From: Pyropia yezoensis
Lineage: Eukaryota; Rhodophyta; Bangiophyceae; Bangiales; Bangiaceae
Assembly: GCA_009829735.1 (NCBI GenBank)
Contig: CM020618.1
Location: 39,423,030 to 39,487,029, forward strand
Length of the DNA: 64,000 bases
Direction of reading: 5' to 3'
The notes under the pieces were generated by a model. The model saw nothing but the letters and a program-made list of their open reading frames with translations. It ran no database searches and was not told the DNA's origin. This document shows, in pieces, positions 9,661 through 20,450 of the stretch. Position 1 is the first letter of the stretch, and each line of letters starts with the position of its first letter. A program made the translations under genes and the position numbers.

Positions 9661-11640
9661 CAATACATGTCTGAAACTGAAAGCGCGTTCGCGAACGTAC
9701 CCTGGCCTTGCCCAGGGACAGTGTGGAGTCTGCTTGGGTATCAGGGTTGATTATTTTAAATCTTGCCCGAGGATGTACATAGTACATATAACTATAGAAT
9801 AATTCTGTATCTAATTTAAGTATTGTGTCACGGGTCAGCCACGTGGCAAATATGTACCATAATCCACCCCGTGATTCCCCCGCCCCGCGATTCCCCCGCG
9901 AAGCATCATATCTAACGTGTACTACAGGTCTATTCCATATAGGTAGTCACTTCCAAAAAAAATCATTTTCTCAGCCGCGTCTCATCGGCTACAGCTGAAA
10001 CTTGGTGAAGACGATCCACAGTGCGCTCCGGCCGTGCCCGGTACGCGTACGCGCACTCTCGCGGGCAAAGTGCACACTGAAGTATCTTGCTTGAACGTAC
10101 TTTTACCAGGTACGCTGTCGGCACGGCCATCGCATAATTTCCATCGTTTCTCTGGCGGATCTGAGCTGCATTGAGATACATGGAGAAATTTACGGCGCTG
10201 AGTGAGTCTTTGCGGGCCGCCGTTCTGGCCATTTTGCTAAAAAGTACCCTTGCGGCACGCTCTGTGTGGCAGTTTTGACAGTGCGCTTGCCCGATATCAT
10301 GGTATAAAAATACGTGAGGAAAGTATGCTCTTTGAGGCGAGTTTAAAAAATTCGCTCGCTCGCAGTCGACGACACGCTGGTACAGTCTTTCTCCATTGCT
10401 GTGACATCCTTTCTTGGGCGCCGCGTCTAGTAATCAATGCAGGGCGACCGACCTCTTCGGTGCGATCAACGCATGTGTCAGCATTCGATCGTTGTCATCG
10501 ACCAATCAGAGGGCGGATTCAAGTTACAATCCTTGGGCTCACGGTCGCCACAAAGGGTGCCCTACAATGGAGAAAGACTGTACGCGTTCGCTGATCTCTA
10601 GATTCACTCAATACTCGCACGCTTGACCAAAAGTGGTACGCTTGACAACCCCTGGTTGTCACGCCTTTTTCAGTGCGTGTCACGCGCAAAGTAGCCCACA
10701 TGCCCTTGTATGTAGTTTAAGTTGAATTTTCATGAACTGTATCACACATTGGATCACACCTCCCGGTCCAACTCGTACTTTCGAATCGCGTCCTGCAGGG
10801 ACCACGTGGTGTCGAACTCTTTGCTTAGCAGCATACCTGTCGCCGTGGTCCGCCTACCCGCAAGGTTAACTCACACCTGCCCGCGCAGGCGGCGCGCGTG
10901 GCCGATAGACAGCACCCACCGGTCGGGGGTGAGGATAGCGGCGAGGGAGCGCCAGAAGGAGAGAGAGGGCGCGCCGCTCGTTGATCCTACGGACGTAGAG
11001 GGTGGTTGGGAGGCGGAGGAGGTGGGGGGGGACGCCGTCCGCGACTACCCGCAGGCGCCGCCGCTGCCACCTCCACCAACGCCGTCACCACAGCCACCAT
11101 CGCTGCCGCCGCGGCAGCCCCCACCACCACCGCTGCTGCCGCCACCGTTGCCGCAACCACCGTCGTTCCCCTTCCAAGCGGAAGGGATCCTTCTGGTAAC
11201 GGAGAAGAAGGCCTAGCAGCGGTCACAGCACCCCCGACGTCGCTGCTGCTCGCCGGGGGCGACCTGGCGCGCCCCGCTGACGGTCCGCCACCGTCACGGC
11301 CTCGGCGGTTGCGGTCACCGCCACCGCTGCCGCTGCCGCTGTGGCTGTGGCTTCCGCTGCTGTCACCGCTGCCTCTGCCACCACCACCGCCACTGACGCC
11401 GCTGACGCCGCTTCCACCGCCGCCGCCGCCTCTACCCCTGCTGCATAATCTGCCGGCGGACGCGACGGCGCATGCAACCGGCGCCGGAGAGGCCACCAGG
11501 GCCATGGGCGCTGTCGTCGGGTGCGCATCGCCGAAGCGGACGCGGGGCGTCGACCGCTGTGTGCTGCGCTCTACCTTCCCATGGCGGAGGACCACGGGCA
11601 GGAGGCCAGAGCCACAACAGTTCCGGCCAGTCACTTTATG
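9661..11640. other. non-coding stretch ending in low-complexity sequence
   Basis: 9661-10980 has more balanced base composition than the flanking genes and no convincing gene on either strand. An imperfect palindrome is listed separately. 10981-11640 is CCG/CCA-type low-complexity DNA open in several frames on both strands (Pro/Leu-rich on plus, Gly/Ala/Ser-rich on minus); I cannot tell whether any is translated. Confidence 0.4.
10380..10583. repeat. 19-bp inverted repeat pair, 204 bp outer span
   Basis: GTACAGTCTTTCTCCATTG at 10380-10398 recurs as its exact reverse complement at 10565-10583. The inner 166 bases are not coding. It could be a small non-autonomous foldback element; no clear target duplication is visible. 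Confidence 0.5.
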
Positions 11641-11707
11641 AGATGTAGTGTTTGTGTTGTATACTTAACTCCTAATCACGTCTCCAATTACGCATTTTCA
11701 TATCAAG

Positions 11708-11790
11708 CCGCGCGTGACGTGAGATCACGCGCTAAATCACGCATGAGATCACGCAAAATACGTGATCTTACATCACGTGCGGCGCGTGAT
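11708..11790. repeat. cluster of ATCACG/CGTGAT motifs with a hairpin
   Basis: Within 83 bases the hexamer ATCACG or its complement CGTGAT occurs six times, plus one CGTGACGTGA. The core is a perfect hairpin, AGATCACG (11746-11753), seven-base loop, CGTGATCT (11761-11768). It looks like a multi-site protein-binding region or a small palindromic insertion. A functional role is inference only. Confidence 0.45.
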
Positions 11791-11859
11791 ACCCAAGCCT
11801 TGTGTGGAGCAGATGAAAGGGGCCTCCTTCCACTTGCAAGAAGTATTTAAAAAGCGACA

Positions 11860-12370
11860 GGTGTCTCTGTGGCTGTGCTGCCATCACGTGGTCGCACGGC
11901 GTAGTGTCCTATTGGCAGTTGATGCGAACCGCTTGGCTTGGGTGGGTACATCGCGCAGGGTCGGGTCAGCGAGCCTTTCGCAAGCGACGTCCCCAGCCAA
12001 GTGCGACACAGTGAGCGAGTCGTTGTCCTTCGGACTCAGCGTCACAAACACGTACGGGCTGCCGAACCTGGACTGCAGGTAAAATTCGCGCCGCCGGTGG
12101 ACCTCTCGAGCAGCGTTGGTGCCTTAGGCATGAGCGGCAGAACTACGGACGTGATCGGTGAGAATCTTGGCGTTTCCGACAGACGCCGGCATTGCTGGCC
12201 GAACAACGTTGCTCTGAGCGGTCGTGAGTGTAGGGGTTGTCAGACTCCTATGCTTGGAGCTCCAGACGTGGCATGTAATAATAATTGGGAGTAAAGCCCT
12301 TCATCTGGCCTTTGATGTCAAGATTCAATCTGTAACATAGTGGTCTACAGCGCCTGGCTTACACATGTAT
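11860..12370. other. no recognisable feature
   Basis: About 500 bases with mixed composition and only short open frames. I see nothing I can support here. Confidence 0.4.
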
Positions 12371-12371
12371 G

Positions 12372-13540
12372 TCATGGCGCAGGTTCAAAGCGCGATCCGA
12401 CGTTCACATTTTCCGATTGCGGTTTGGTCTTGCACAACAACCATGACAGCTCCCGAACATCACGGGCGCAGCGCGCGCCCCAAGGAGAGAGGGCCACAGC
12501 AACGAGCTCAGGAATGCAGAGGACATCACTGCCGTCGTACTCCACCTGAAACTCAGATGGTACATCATCGGGAACCCCCAGGCGACGAATGACTCTCTCT
12601 AGCAAACGCACGCGAAGAGAAACTCAGGTGCCACGGGCCGCGGGATCCAGCCGGTCGCACACGCCGCACACTTGCTCCTACATGGCAGGACCCCAGAGCC
12701 GAGACCTCAAATCGTCTCGAACGGCTGCTTGAGTGGCCGAGGTCACAGGTGGCGGAGGGCGTGGGTCGAGCACGGCGAGGAAGTCGGGGGAAGCGAACTT
12801 GGCCTCGTGATCTGCACACGCTGCCTCCACCACAGAGGCATTCGTTCTCCCAGGCCGTCCACGCTCCGCAGCCCTTTGAGCGCGGCCACGCTACCCACCG
12901 CGTGCGGCAGGGACGTGGCAAACCCGACGCGTCCTGCCGGGTACCGCACTCGACAGACATCGATGCCGCACAGCCAGCGTCTCAGACCCGCGCGAAGAAG
13001 ACGCTGCACGTGCAGACGAGGCAAACGCCCCACCATAAGGAACAACTTCGACAGAGGACGCACCGACAATCGTAGGGGGCTCGCCATGAACACGTGCCCG
13101 GGTGTCAGGACAGCAAGGACGGCGCTCAGCGGCCAAGCACGCAGCCTTAACAGCCGGCCCGTCACCCAGTTGCACGAGGCGCTGTTGACGCCTTGCCATT
13201 GTCTCCCAAACGTTTGAAGACGACCCATCATAGCGAGACGAGACCACCGCCTTGCCGACCGCCGCACGCCCGACCGACGGCCCTCCAAATTTCAAGGCAC
13301 AAAGCGAACCGTCCACGATAGACTCAGACCCGACAGACGCTTTAACAGCCAAGACCTCAGACTCATCGAAAGATTGAAAGCGACCACTTGAACTCCGCGT
13401 GTACGGCGGTGAGTCACCACCAGAGGCACGACGCCCGAACCCAGCAGCAAACGCCGGCGTCGGCTAGGGTGGGGGTGCAACCGATCAAGATTGCTCTCCA
13501 TGATCGTCAGCGATGTCACGGAATCCACCAGGCTGATCAT
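12372..13540 (-). other. coding-like minus-strand region with shifting frames
   Basis: Several minus-strand frames overlap here and their residue composition is less GC-trivial than in random frames: 13540-13292, 13352-12891, 13288-12743, 12960-12565, and 12611-12372, the last reading coherently (RRLGVPDDVPSEFQVEYDG). No single frame spans the region and I recognise no domain. It may be a decayed mobile element or a multi-exon gene. Low confidence. Confidence 0.25.
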
Positions 13541-14700
13541 GGCGGGCCGTGTTCGACACCGACGCGGGGGAGACGCGCTGACTCCCAGGAAACGTAGAAC
13601 AAACTGCTGCCGAAGAACGAGAAGAGACGGAAGACGGTTCTCGCGCCTCAGCGGGCGGCCCGTCGTCTACGCACTGCCCCCCCGTGGACAAGGACGACGG
13701 CGCATCCGAGACGCCCCTTGGAGCCACCAGACGACGCTTTGGACGGGGTGGCTCACCAACACTTACGGGAGGACCACGACAAGGGGCGTGGCGCTTTGTA
13801 CGAGTGCTGCGACGAGGCGTACCGCCAGGTACAGCGTTCATCACAGTCACTCAAAAAGGACAGCGGATTGCACTTCGCAAAAGGGAGCACCTCGCAGTTA
13901 GCACCGCGCCTGCACCGGCGGAACAGAAGCGTATGAACACCGTGCACACACCTGGACACCACGCATACACTCGCGCCGTGAACGAGGAGACAGCCAAGAT
14001 GAACACAACGTACCAGGCGCACACATCAGAGCAACGGATCCGCTTAAAGTAACCATAGCACCCTCGACATGTCAAGGCCCACATAGCCATGTCCACGCCG
14101 GGGCCCACATTCCCACGACCACCGTGAAGCGCATGTCACAGCGAGACTGGCCATGTCCAACCCATGGCCCGCATAGCTCCGATCACCGAGGAGGGCTGAG
14201 AGCGCACCTCGAAGAGGCCACTGTAGCACAGGCCCCATGAACGAGTGTCACAGGTGGAGCGACAAGCGCCTTAGACAGCTGCGAAGAGAACTGCACGCCC
14301 CCGTGCTACAAGCATGGATGAATAGGCGGATAAGCGAGTTACGTGCTCAGGTGAGTGGAAGACACATGGCGGCCCCACTGCGCAGTAAAAAAGCGCCCAG
14401 CAATGGCACAGACGTCGAGAGAGGCGCCTGGAGGTGACGACCTGCTCGAAGTACTGGGAATTACTCGAGAAGACTCTCAGTAGACCCCCCTTCAGACCCG
14501 CTATAACGTCGAACAAGCCCGTACGACCCTGTCCAACTGGCGTTTGTAGTCAAACGTTCCGTACGGCCGATCGCTTCGGCGTTTTTTCTCACAAGTTGGT
14601 GACAAACATGATGAAGACACGGGGCCTCTTTCAATAGAAAGATGTCGAAAACTCGGTGTTCCGTCGCTGCCCACCGGGTGAAACCGTTGACCACATGCCC
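13541..14700. other. no recognisable gene
   Basis: Short open frames on both strands, none with a recognisable motif. The block 14060-14240 repeats CCATGTCC/CCCACAT-like words loosely without a clear period. Confidence 0.35.
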
Positions 14701-14707
14701 GTGGACA

Positions 14708-14990
14708 AGTACAGTGTACTCCCGCGCGTACACTGGAAAGAAAAGAATTTAAAAAGGGTCTCGAGCGCGATAAATGGGTCATTGACGGCAGAGAGACAGT
14801 ACGCTGTCTTAAAGGCCAGGAAATTTGCACAAATGTACAGTACTTGTGTACTGAATGGGCCGCTCCTGATCCCTTTTCCTACCCTCGGCCTCGCACTGCT
14901 TCACTGTCAACAGCAGCCAGCCGCCGCGGCTGATTGGGCAGCGGTGCGCCCCGGGTCTATTTAGACGATACGTATGTAATATGTACTGTA
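14708..14990 (+). promoter_or_regulatory. GTAC-rich promoter region of the glycosyltransferase gene
   Basis: About nine GTAC tetramers are scattered here, grouped at 14708-14731, 14834-14850 (TGTACAGTACTTGTGTAC) and 14982-14990 (TGTACTGTAC), 215-500 bp upstream of the ATG at 15204. An AT-rich TATTTAG lies at about 14958-14964 between groups. The word TGTACAGTAC is shared with the clusters near 1580 and 61180. Confidence 0.45.
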
Positions 14991-15203
14991 CGTTACCGCT
15001 GCCACTCCGTGTGCCGTGCCGAGCCGTGGGAGGCGTCGCGACGCGCCGCGGCCCTTTGCAGCCGCGTGCGTCGGCGGCGGTGGTGGTGGCGGTGGCGGTG
15101 GCGGCGCGGTGGCCGCCGCGGCGGCCGACGGCAGACTTCCCGCTCAACCCCCACCTCCTCCCCCCTCCCAAACGCCAACGTCGACGGGCGGCGGGCAGCG
15201 GCC

Positions 15204-15353
15204 ATGGCCACCCTCACGCCGGCACCTGCGGCCGCGGCAGCACAGGGGGCGGCGGCGGCGGCGGCTGGGTGTGCGCCGCCCCCGCTCAACGGTGGCTGCC
15301 CCTGTGGCGCTTTGCTGGACGTCCGCGGCGGCGGCGGTGGCGGCGGTGGCGGC

Positions 15354-15407
<54 letters not shown>

Positions 15408-18400
15408 GGAGTTGGCAATGACGACGGCGGCCGTGGCGGTGGACCCTCAATGCCGTCCTGTGGCGCCGCCTGCGGCCTGACGGCGGGGGCCAACATCCAT
15501 AGCGGGGAGGATCCCCCCTTCTGCCCCCCCTCCCCGCCTCCCCGCCTGCGGCTGCTTGACGGCCTCCGCTCCGCCGCAGCCATCCACGTGCTGGTCGGCA
15601 CCGCAACTGGCGGCGACGGCGGCAGGGGCGGCGGCGCCGCGACCACCTGGGCGTCCGCCCATACCACCACCTTTCTCCTCCTCGCGGGCACCGTCGCGGG
15701 CCTGTCGGCGGCTGCCATCCCCGGGCGGCCGCCCGACCACCTCCTCCGCGACCGCCCCGGGCGGGCGGCCTACTACCGCCGCCGCGTGTCGCGGCTGGCA
15801 CCTCTGTACGCGGCGGGGGTGCTTGCCGGCGGCGCCGTCGCCGTGCCGTCGTGGTCCGCGTCGCAGTGGGGGGTGGCGCTGAGTGGTACCGCCGCGTGGG
15901 CCGGGGGGGCGGGCGGGATGGGGGGGGGGCGGCCCCCGGGGGGGGGCGCCATGCCCGCACCGGGCTTTGTCGGCGCCCTCGCGCTCAATGTTGCCGCCAC
16001 GCCGGTGCTGGTGGCGCTGCTGGTGGCGCCCCGCTGCCGGCGTGCGCGAGCGGGGGGGGGAGGGGGCGCGGCGGCTGGGGGGGGGGGGGGGGGGGGCACC
16101 GCCGCCGCCGCCTCTGTTACGGGTGCCGCGGCGGGAGCCGCCGCGGCCGGTGCCGCCCTGTGGGCACTTACCGCCGCCGCGGCGGTGACGTCGGCGGCGC
16201 TACCACCGCTGGTTCGGGTGTTTGGGTGGGTGCCCCTGCGGGCTGGGACGCCCGCCTACGCGGCGGGGGTACTGCTGGCTTCGGCGCTTGGCAGCGGGGG
16301 GGCGGGCTGCGGCGGCAGCGGGGGGGGGGGAAGCACGGACGGCAGCGGTGGCGGGGGCAGCCCGGCAGCGGCGGTGTCCGCGGCAGCGGTACTGGTCGCT
16401 GCCCTTGGGGTGCTGGCTATGGTTTTTGCGGGCGTGCCAGCGCCGGGGCTGCCCACCGGGGGCGCCAGCTTTTGGTCCCGCTGGGCGGCTGGCGGCGGCG
16501 CGTTGCTGCCGCTGCTCGCCGCCGCCATCGCGGCGGCGGTGGTTCTGGAGCGGTCCCTCCCGCCGCCGCGACCCGCCGCCACCGCCGCGGCCGCCGTCAA
16601 CGCCGATGCCGCTGCCGCCGTCAACGCCGATGCCGCTGCCGCCGCACCGTCGGTGGCAGCGTGGGCGGGGGTGCCCGCCCGTGCCGCCGTGGCGGTGGCC
16701 GCGGTGGTGGGCTCTTCCCCGGCGGTGGCGGTGTCACGCGCCTCGTACGCCATTTACACACTACAGGTGCCCCTGCGGGCGGTGCTCAGCAGGGTCTGCT
16801 GTGCGGCCGTGCCGGGGGTGTGCGTGGCGTCGGTGAGGGGTGCTGCCGCGAGCGGTGGGGCTGGAGGTGTGGCTGGGGCTGGGGCTGGGGCTGGGGGTTG
16901 GATAGCGGAGGGGGGGGGTGGCGCGGCGCTGCTGGGCGCCCTCGCCGGGTGGCTCCCCCTCCTCCCTGAGGGCGATGGCGCCGCCTCGTTGGGGGGTGCC
17001 GCCGCCCTCGTCCTATCCCCATGGCTCGTCGTGCCGGCAGTGGCGGTGGCGGCCGCGGCGGTGGTGGCGGCGGTCGAGTCGCGCCCCGTGGCGGGTGCGG
17101 CGGCGGCGGTGGCCAAGCGGTGGCGGCGGCGGCAGCGGCGACCGCCACAGATGCCGCCGCCTCTGGCGGTGGCAAATGGCGGCCTCTACGGAGCCACAGA
17201 CAGGGGCTCGTCATCGACGGCGGCGGCAGTAGCAGCAGCAGCTGCTGCTGCCGCAACAGCGGTCGCTGCACCAGCGGTGGCGGCGGCGGCCGCCGCCGTC
17301 GCCCCCGAGGGGGAGGGCGGCCTGTGGCGCGCCTGGCCGCCAGCCGCCCGCCGTGCCGCCTACTACGCCGCCATGGTAGGGGTGCTCGGGGGGGTGTGGG
17401 CGCTGGCGCGGCCGCTGCCTGTGGTGCCACCCGGCGGTGGCGGTGGCGGCGGCGGGTGGCCACCTGCCGACGCGGGCGCCCTGTTTTGTGCCTTTTTCCC
17501 CGCCGCCCTGGGGCCGTGTGGGGCGGCCGGCGGCGGGTGGGGCGGCGGCGGGTGGGGCGGTGGGGGTGGTGGGCGTGGCGGTGGTGGTGGCGGCGGCGGG
17601 TGGGCGTGGTGGGCCACCCCCCCCGGCCGGGCACTGGTGGCGGCAGCCGCCTCGACGCCGGCGGCCGCGTTTGTGGCGGTCGCCCAGTGGAGCTGGGTGC
17701 TGTGCGTACCCGCCATGGCGTGCAACATTGTCGGGCACGTGCTGTTTCCTCGCCTCGGTGGGGGGGCACCGCGGCAGGCGTCACCGCCACCGCCGCCGCC
17801 ACCGCCATCGCCGCCGCTGTCGCCGCCGGAGGGAGGTGTTTCCCTCTTTCCAACGGCGGGAGGGGGGGGGAGAGCTGGTGATGGGGCCGTCCCCGCCTCG
17901 GCCGCCGCGTTGGTGGGCGGGGTGGATGTGGCAGGCCTCCCTTTTCGAGTGTTCTGGCGGTACGTGACGCGGGGGGACAGCCCCGCGCTGGTGGCGGAGA
18001 GTGTAGGCCATGCTGTGCGTGTGCTGGCAGCGGTGACGGCGGCGGCGCGGCCACCGCCAACAGCTGTGGCCGCCGCCAGTGACCGGGGCGCCTCCCCCCG
18101 CAACGCTCCGTCCTCACCTGACCCCCCCCCATGGTGGGTCGTGGAGGTGGTGACAGACCACCCTCTGCCGGTGCTCCCCCCTCCCTCCACCCAGCTAGTG
18201 GTCCCACCCGCGTACACCCCCCCCTCGGGGGTCCGCTTCAAGGCGCGGGCGCTGCAGTACGCCATCCTCACCAGTCCCGCGGGCACCGTGGACTGGGTCG
18301 TCCACCTCGACGAGGAGACCCGCTTTGACGCACCCGCCGTCGCCGCCATCCTTCGCCACTGTGCCGCCGAGCACCGGCGCGTCCACGCCGCCCGGTCCGC

Positions 18401-19970
18401 GGCGTACGGCCGCATCGGTCAGGGCCCGATTGTGTATGCGGGCGCCGGCCGCGGGGTCACCAACTGGCTGACAACGCTCGCCGACTCGTACCGGGTGGCC
18501 GACGACTGCGGGCGGTTCCGCCTGCAGTACGCGGTGGGGGAGGCGTGGGTGGGCATGCACGGCTCGTACGTGGTGGCCCCCGCCGCCGTCGAGGCGGCGG
18601 TGACGTTTGACCTTGGGCCCGCCGCGTCGGTCACCGAGGACGCGTACTTTGCGCTCGCCGCGCGCTCGCGGGGGGTGCGGTTTGGGTGGGTGGACGCGCC
18701 TATGTACGAGCAGTCCCCGTTTAGTGTGAGGGACTTTGTCAAGCAGCGCGCCCGCTGGCTGGTGGGCCTCCTCCTCGTGTGCGGGTCGTCGCGCCTGCCC
18801 CTGCGGGTGCGGGCGGTGCTCACCCCGTTTACGCTTCTGTGGGCGGCGCTGCCAGGCGTGTATGGCGCCATGCTGGCCGTTGCGCTGCTGCGCGCTGCGT
18901 CCCGTGGCGCCGTCGGCCACACGGCAGCGGCAGCAGCCGCCAGTATCGGCGGCGGTGGCGGCGGCGGCGCGGCGGCGGCGGCGGCCGCCTATGCCATCCC
19001 CGCGCTCGCCGCTATGCCCGTGTGGTGCTACCTCTATGGCTACTTTGCCACCTTCTCCCCGCGGCGCCGCGGGGTGGTGGCGTTTTGGGTGCTCGCGTAC
19101 GTGCAGGTGGCGCTCATCCCGGTGTTTGCGGCGCTCGAGGCTGCCGCCACTGTCTATGCGCTGGTGCGCTTCCGCCGTCTCACCACGTGCTTCCACGTGG
19201 TGGAGAAGGAGCAGCCGGGGGGGGAGGGGAGGAGAGAGGAGGCGCATGTGGGGGGAGGGGGAGGGGAAGGGGTGGGCGCCGTCGCTGCCGCTGCCGCTGC
19301 TGCCGCCGACGGCTGGGCTAAGCCACCAGAGATGCGGTCGGCTCCCCGCTGGGAAGGCGGGACTGGGGGGGGGGGGGCATCCCGGACGACGGCTGCCGGT
19401 CGAGGCAGCTGGTGGGTCCCACGGAACGGGGCGGCCGTGGCGGCGGCGGCAGGCTGCTGGGGTTGGCGAGCCCGTTGCTGGGCTGGCCGCCAGTGCCGGC
19501 GAGCCCGACGCTGTGAGACCGCGCACTGCCAAGGAGAAATCCCCTGCCCGCTGCCGCAGGCCAGAAGTTTTTTTGGGGACAGGGGGCTGGTGCTCCCGTT
19601 GGACACTGGCTGGTCCCCGGCACAGCTCGTGGTGGCCGTTGCTGCGTATGTACACGCGCAGCAGAGGCGCACTGGCGAGAGAGCAAGTCACGGTCATCCC
19701 TCTCGCATGGGACCGGTTGCTGGCGAAAGTACACAGCCTCCCTGGACCCCGGTTGTCGTCTCCCATACGGGCCTAGACCGTAGTGGTCCATCACCCCTGG
19801 TCAAAAAGCTGTCACCAAGGCAGGAGAGAAAATGGGGGGGGTGGCTGCAGTTGTGGCGGATGAGGATGACGCAGTCTCCTGTTGCCAGTGCTGTTCCCAT
19901 GCCCGATTGCGATTGTACCGGAAAAAAACTTTCCTTAAGCCATAGGGTTTTCGTTCAAGAGCTGACATGA
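15204..19970 (+). CDS. acyltransferase-3 / egghead-like GT2 fusion membrane protein
   Basis: One uninterrupted frame from the ATG at 15204 (1588 codons). After an Ala/Gly-rich leader, residues about 110-560 match a membrane acyltransferase-3 (OafA type) domain: LRLLDGLRSAAAIHVL, FLLLAGTVAGL and RRRVSRLAPLYAAGVL, followed by many hydrophobic spans. Residues about 710-1335 match egghead/BRE-3-like family-2 glycosyltransferases: WVVHLDEETRFD (first Asp near 1036), NWLTTLADSYRVADDCGRFRLQY, HGSYVV, VTEDAYFALAARSRG (Asp near 1146), PMYEQSPFSVRDFVKQRARW (Gln of QxxRW near 1181), then C-terminal membrane spans. Egghead adds beta-1,4-mannose to glucosylceramide; acyltransferase-3 proteins O-acylate sugars. 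A membrane enzyme making and acylating a glycan or glycolipid is inferred. The last ~250 codons (after about 19215) are low complexity and may not all be coding. Confidence 0.75.
15320..15412 (+). repeat. GGC/GGT microsatellite encoding poly-glycine
   Basis: About 90 bases of almost pure GGC and GGT triplets inside the N-terminal leader of the fusion protein, encoding some 28 consecutive glycines. Length polymorphism is likely. Confidence 0.7.
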
Positions 19971-20450
19971 GCTGACAGTCGCTCCGTAACGGCTGGATTT
20001 TCGGCGGGCCTCGACCGACTTTGCTGGTGCATCTCCTCTTCTCGCCGGAGGGACATGTTTTTCCCGCCCCCCACCCACCTTGCCAAGAAGATACTGGTTG
20101 AACCTGCCAGGCGGCACACAGAGGACACAGGGCTCTTCTACTCCGCTGGTTTCCCAACACCCTGCTTGCTGTTTGGTCTCCCTGTTTCCACCCCCATGCG
20201 GGCCGGGTTCTCTCTCCCGTGACCGCGCCGCACCCACGTCCGCAGTAGTGCTGCTCGTCCGCAGCTAGCCGTCAACTGACCGCCGCTGTCTGTGCCGCAT
20301 GGGTGCTTCGAGCTGCAGGCGCTTGGTGCACCTTCTGTCGCCGTTGTGGGCGGGCACAAAAGAAACGTCTATTGGACTCTGCAGGAGCCCCGTCCGCGAC
20401 GGCGCCTGGAGCTGGTCACGCGGCGCACACGTCTTTCTCGAGAGGCGACG
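19971..20450. other. intergenic region / 5' leader of the F-box gene
   Basis: 480 bases between two plus-strand genes with no motif I can name. The frame of the F-box gene is open upstream to about 20292 but has no ATG before 20451. Confidence 0.4.

Noticed and set aside
10987-11641. Overlapping frames on both strands near 11 kb
   Set aside because: CCG/CCA low complexity keeps all frames open; no evidence for either.
16786-18207. 473-codon minus-strand frame over the GT2 gene
   Set aside because: Arg/Pro-rich shadow with no domain, opposite a recognisable glycosyltransferase.
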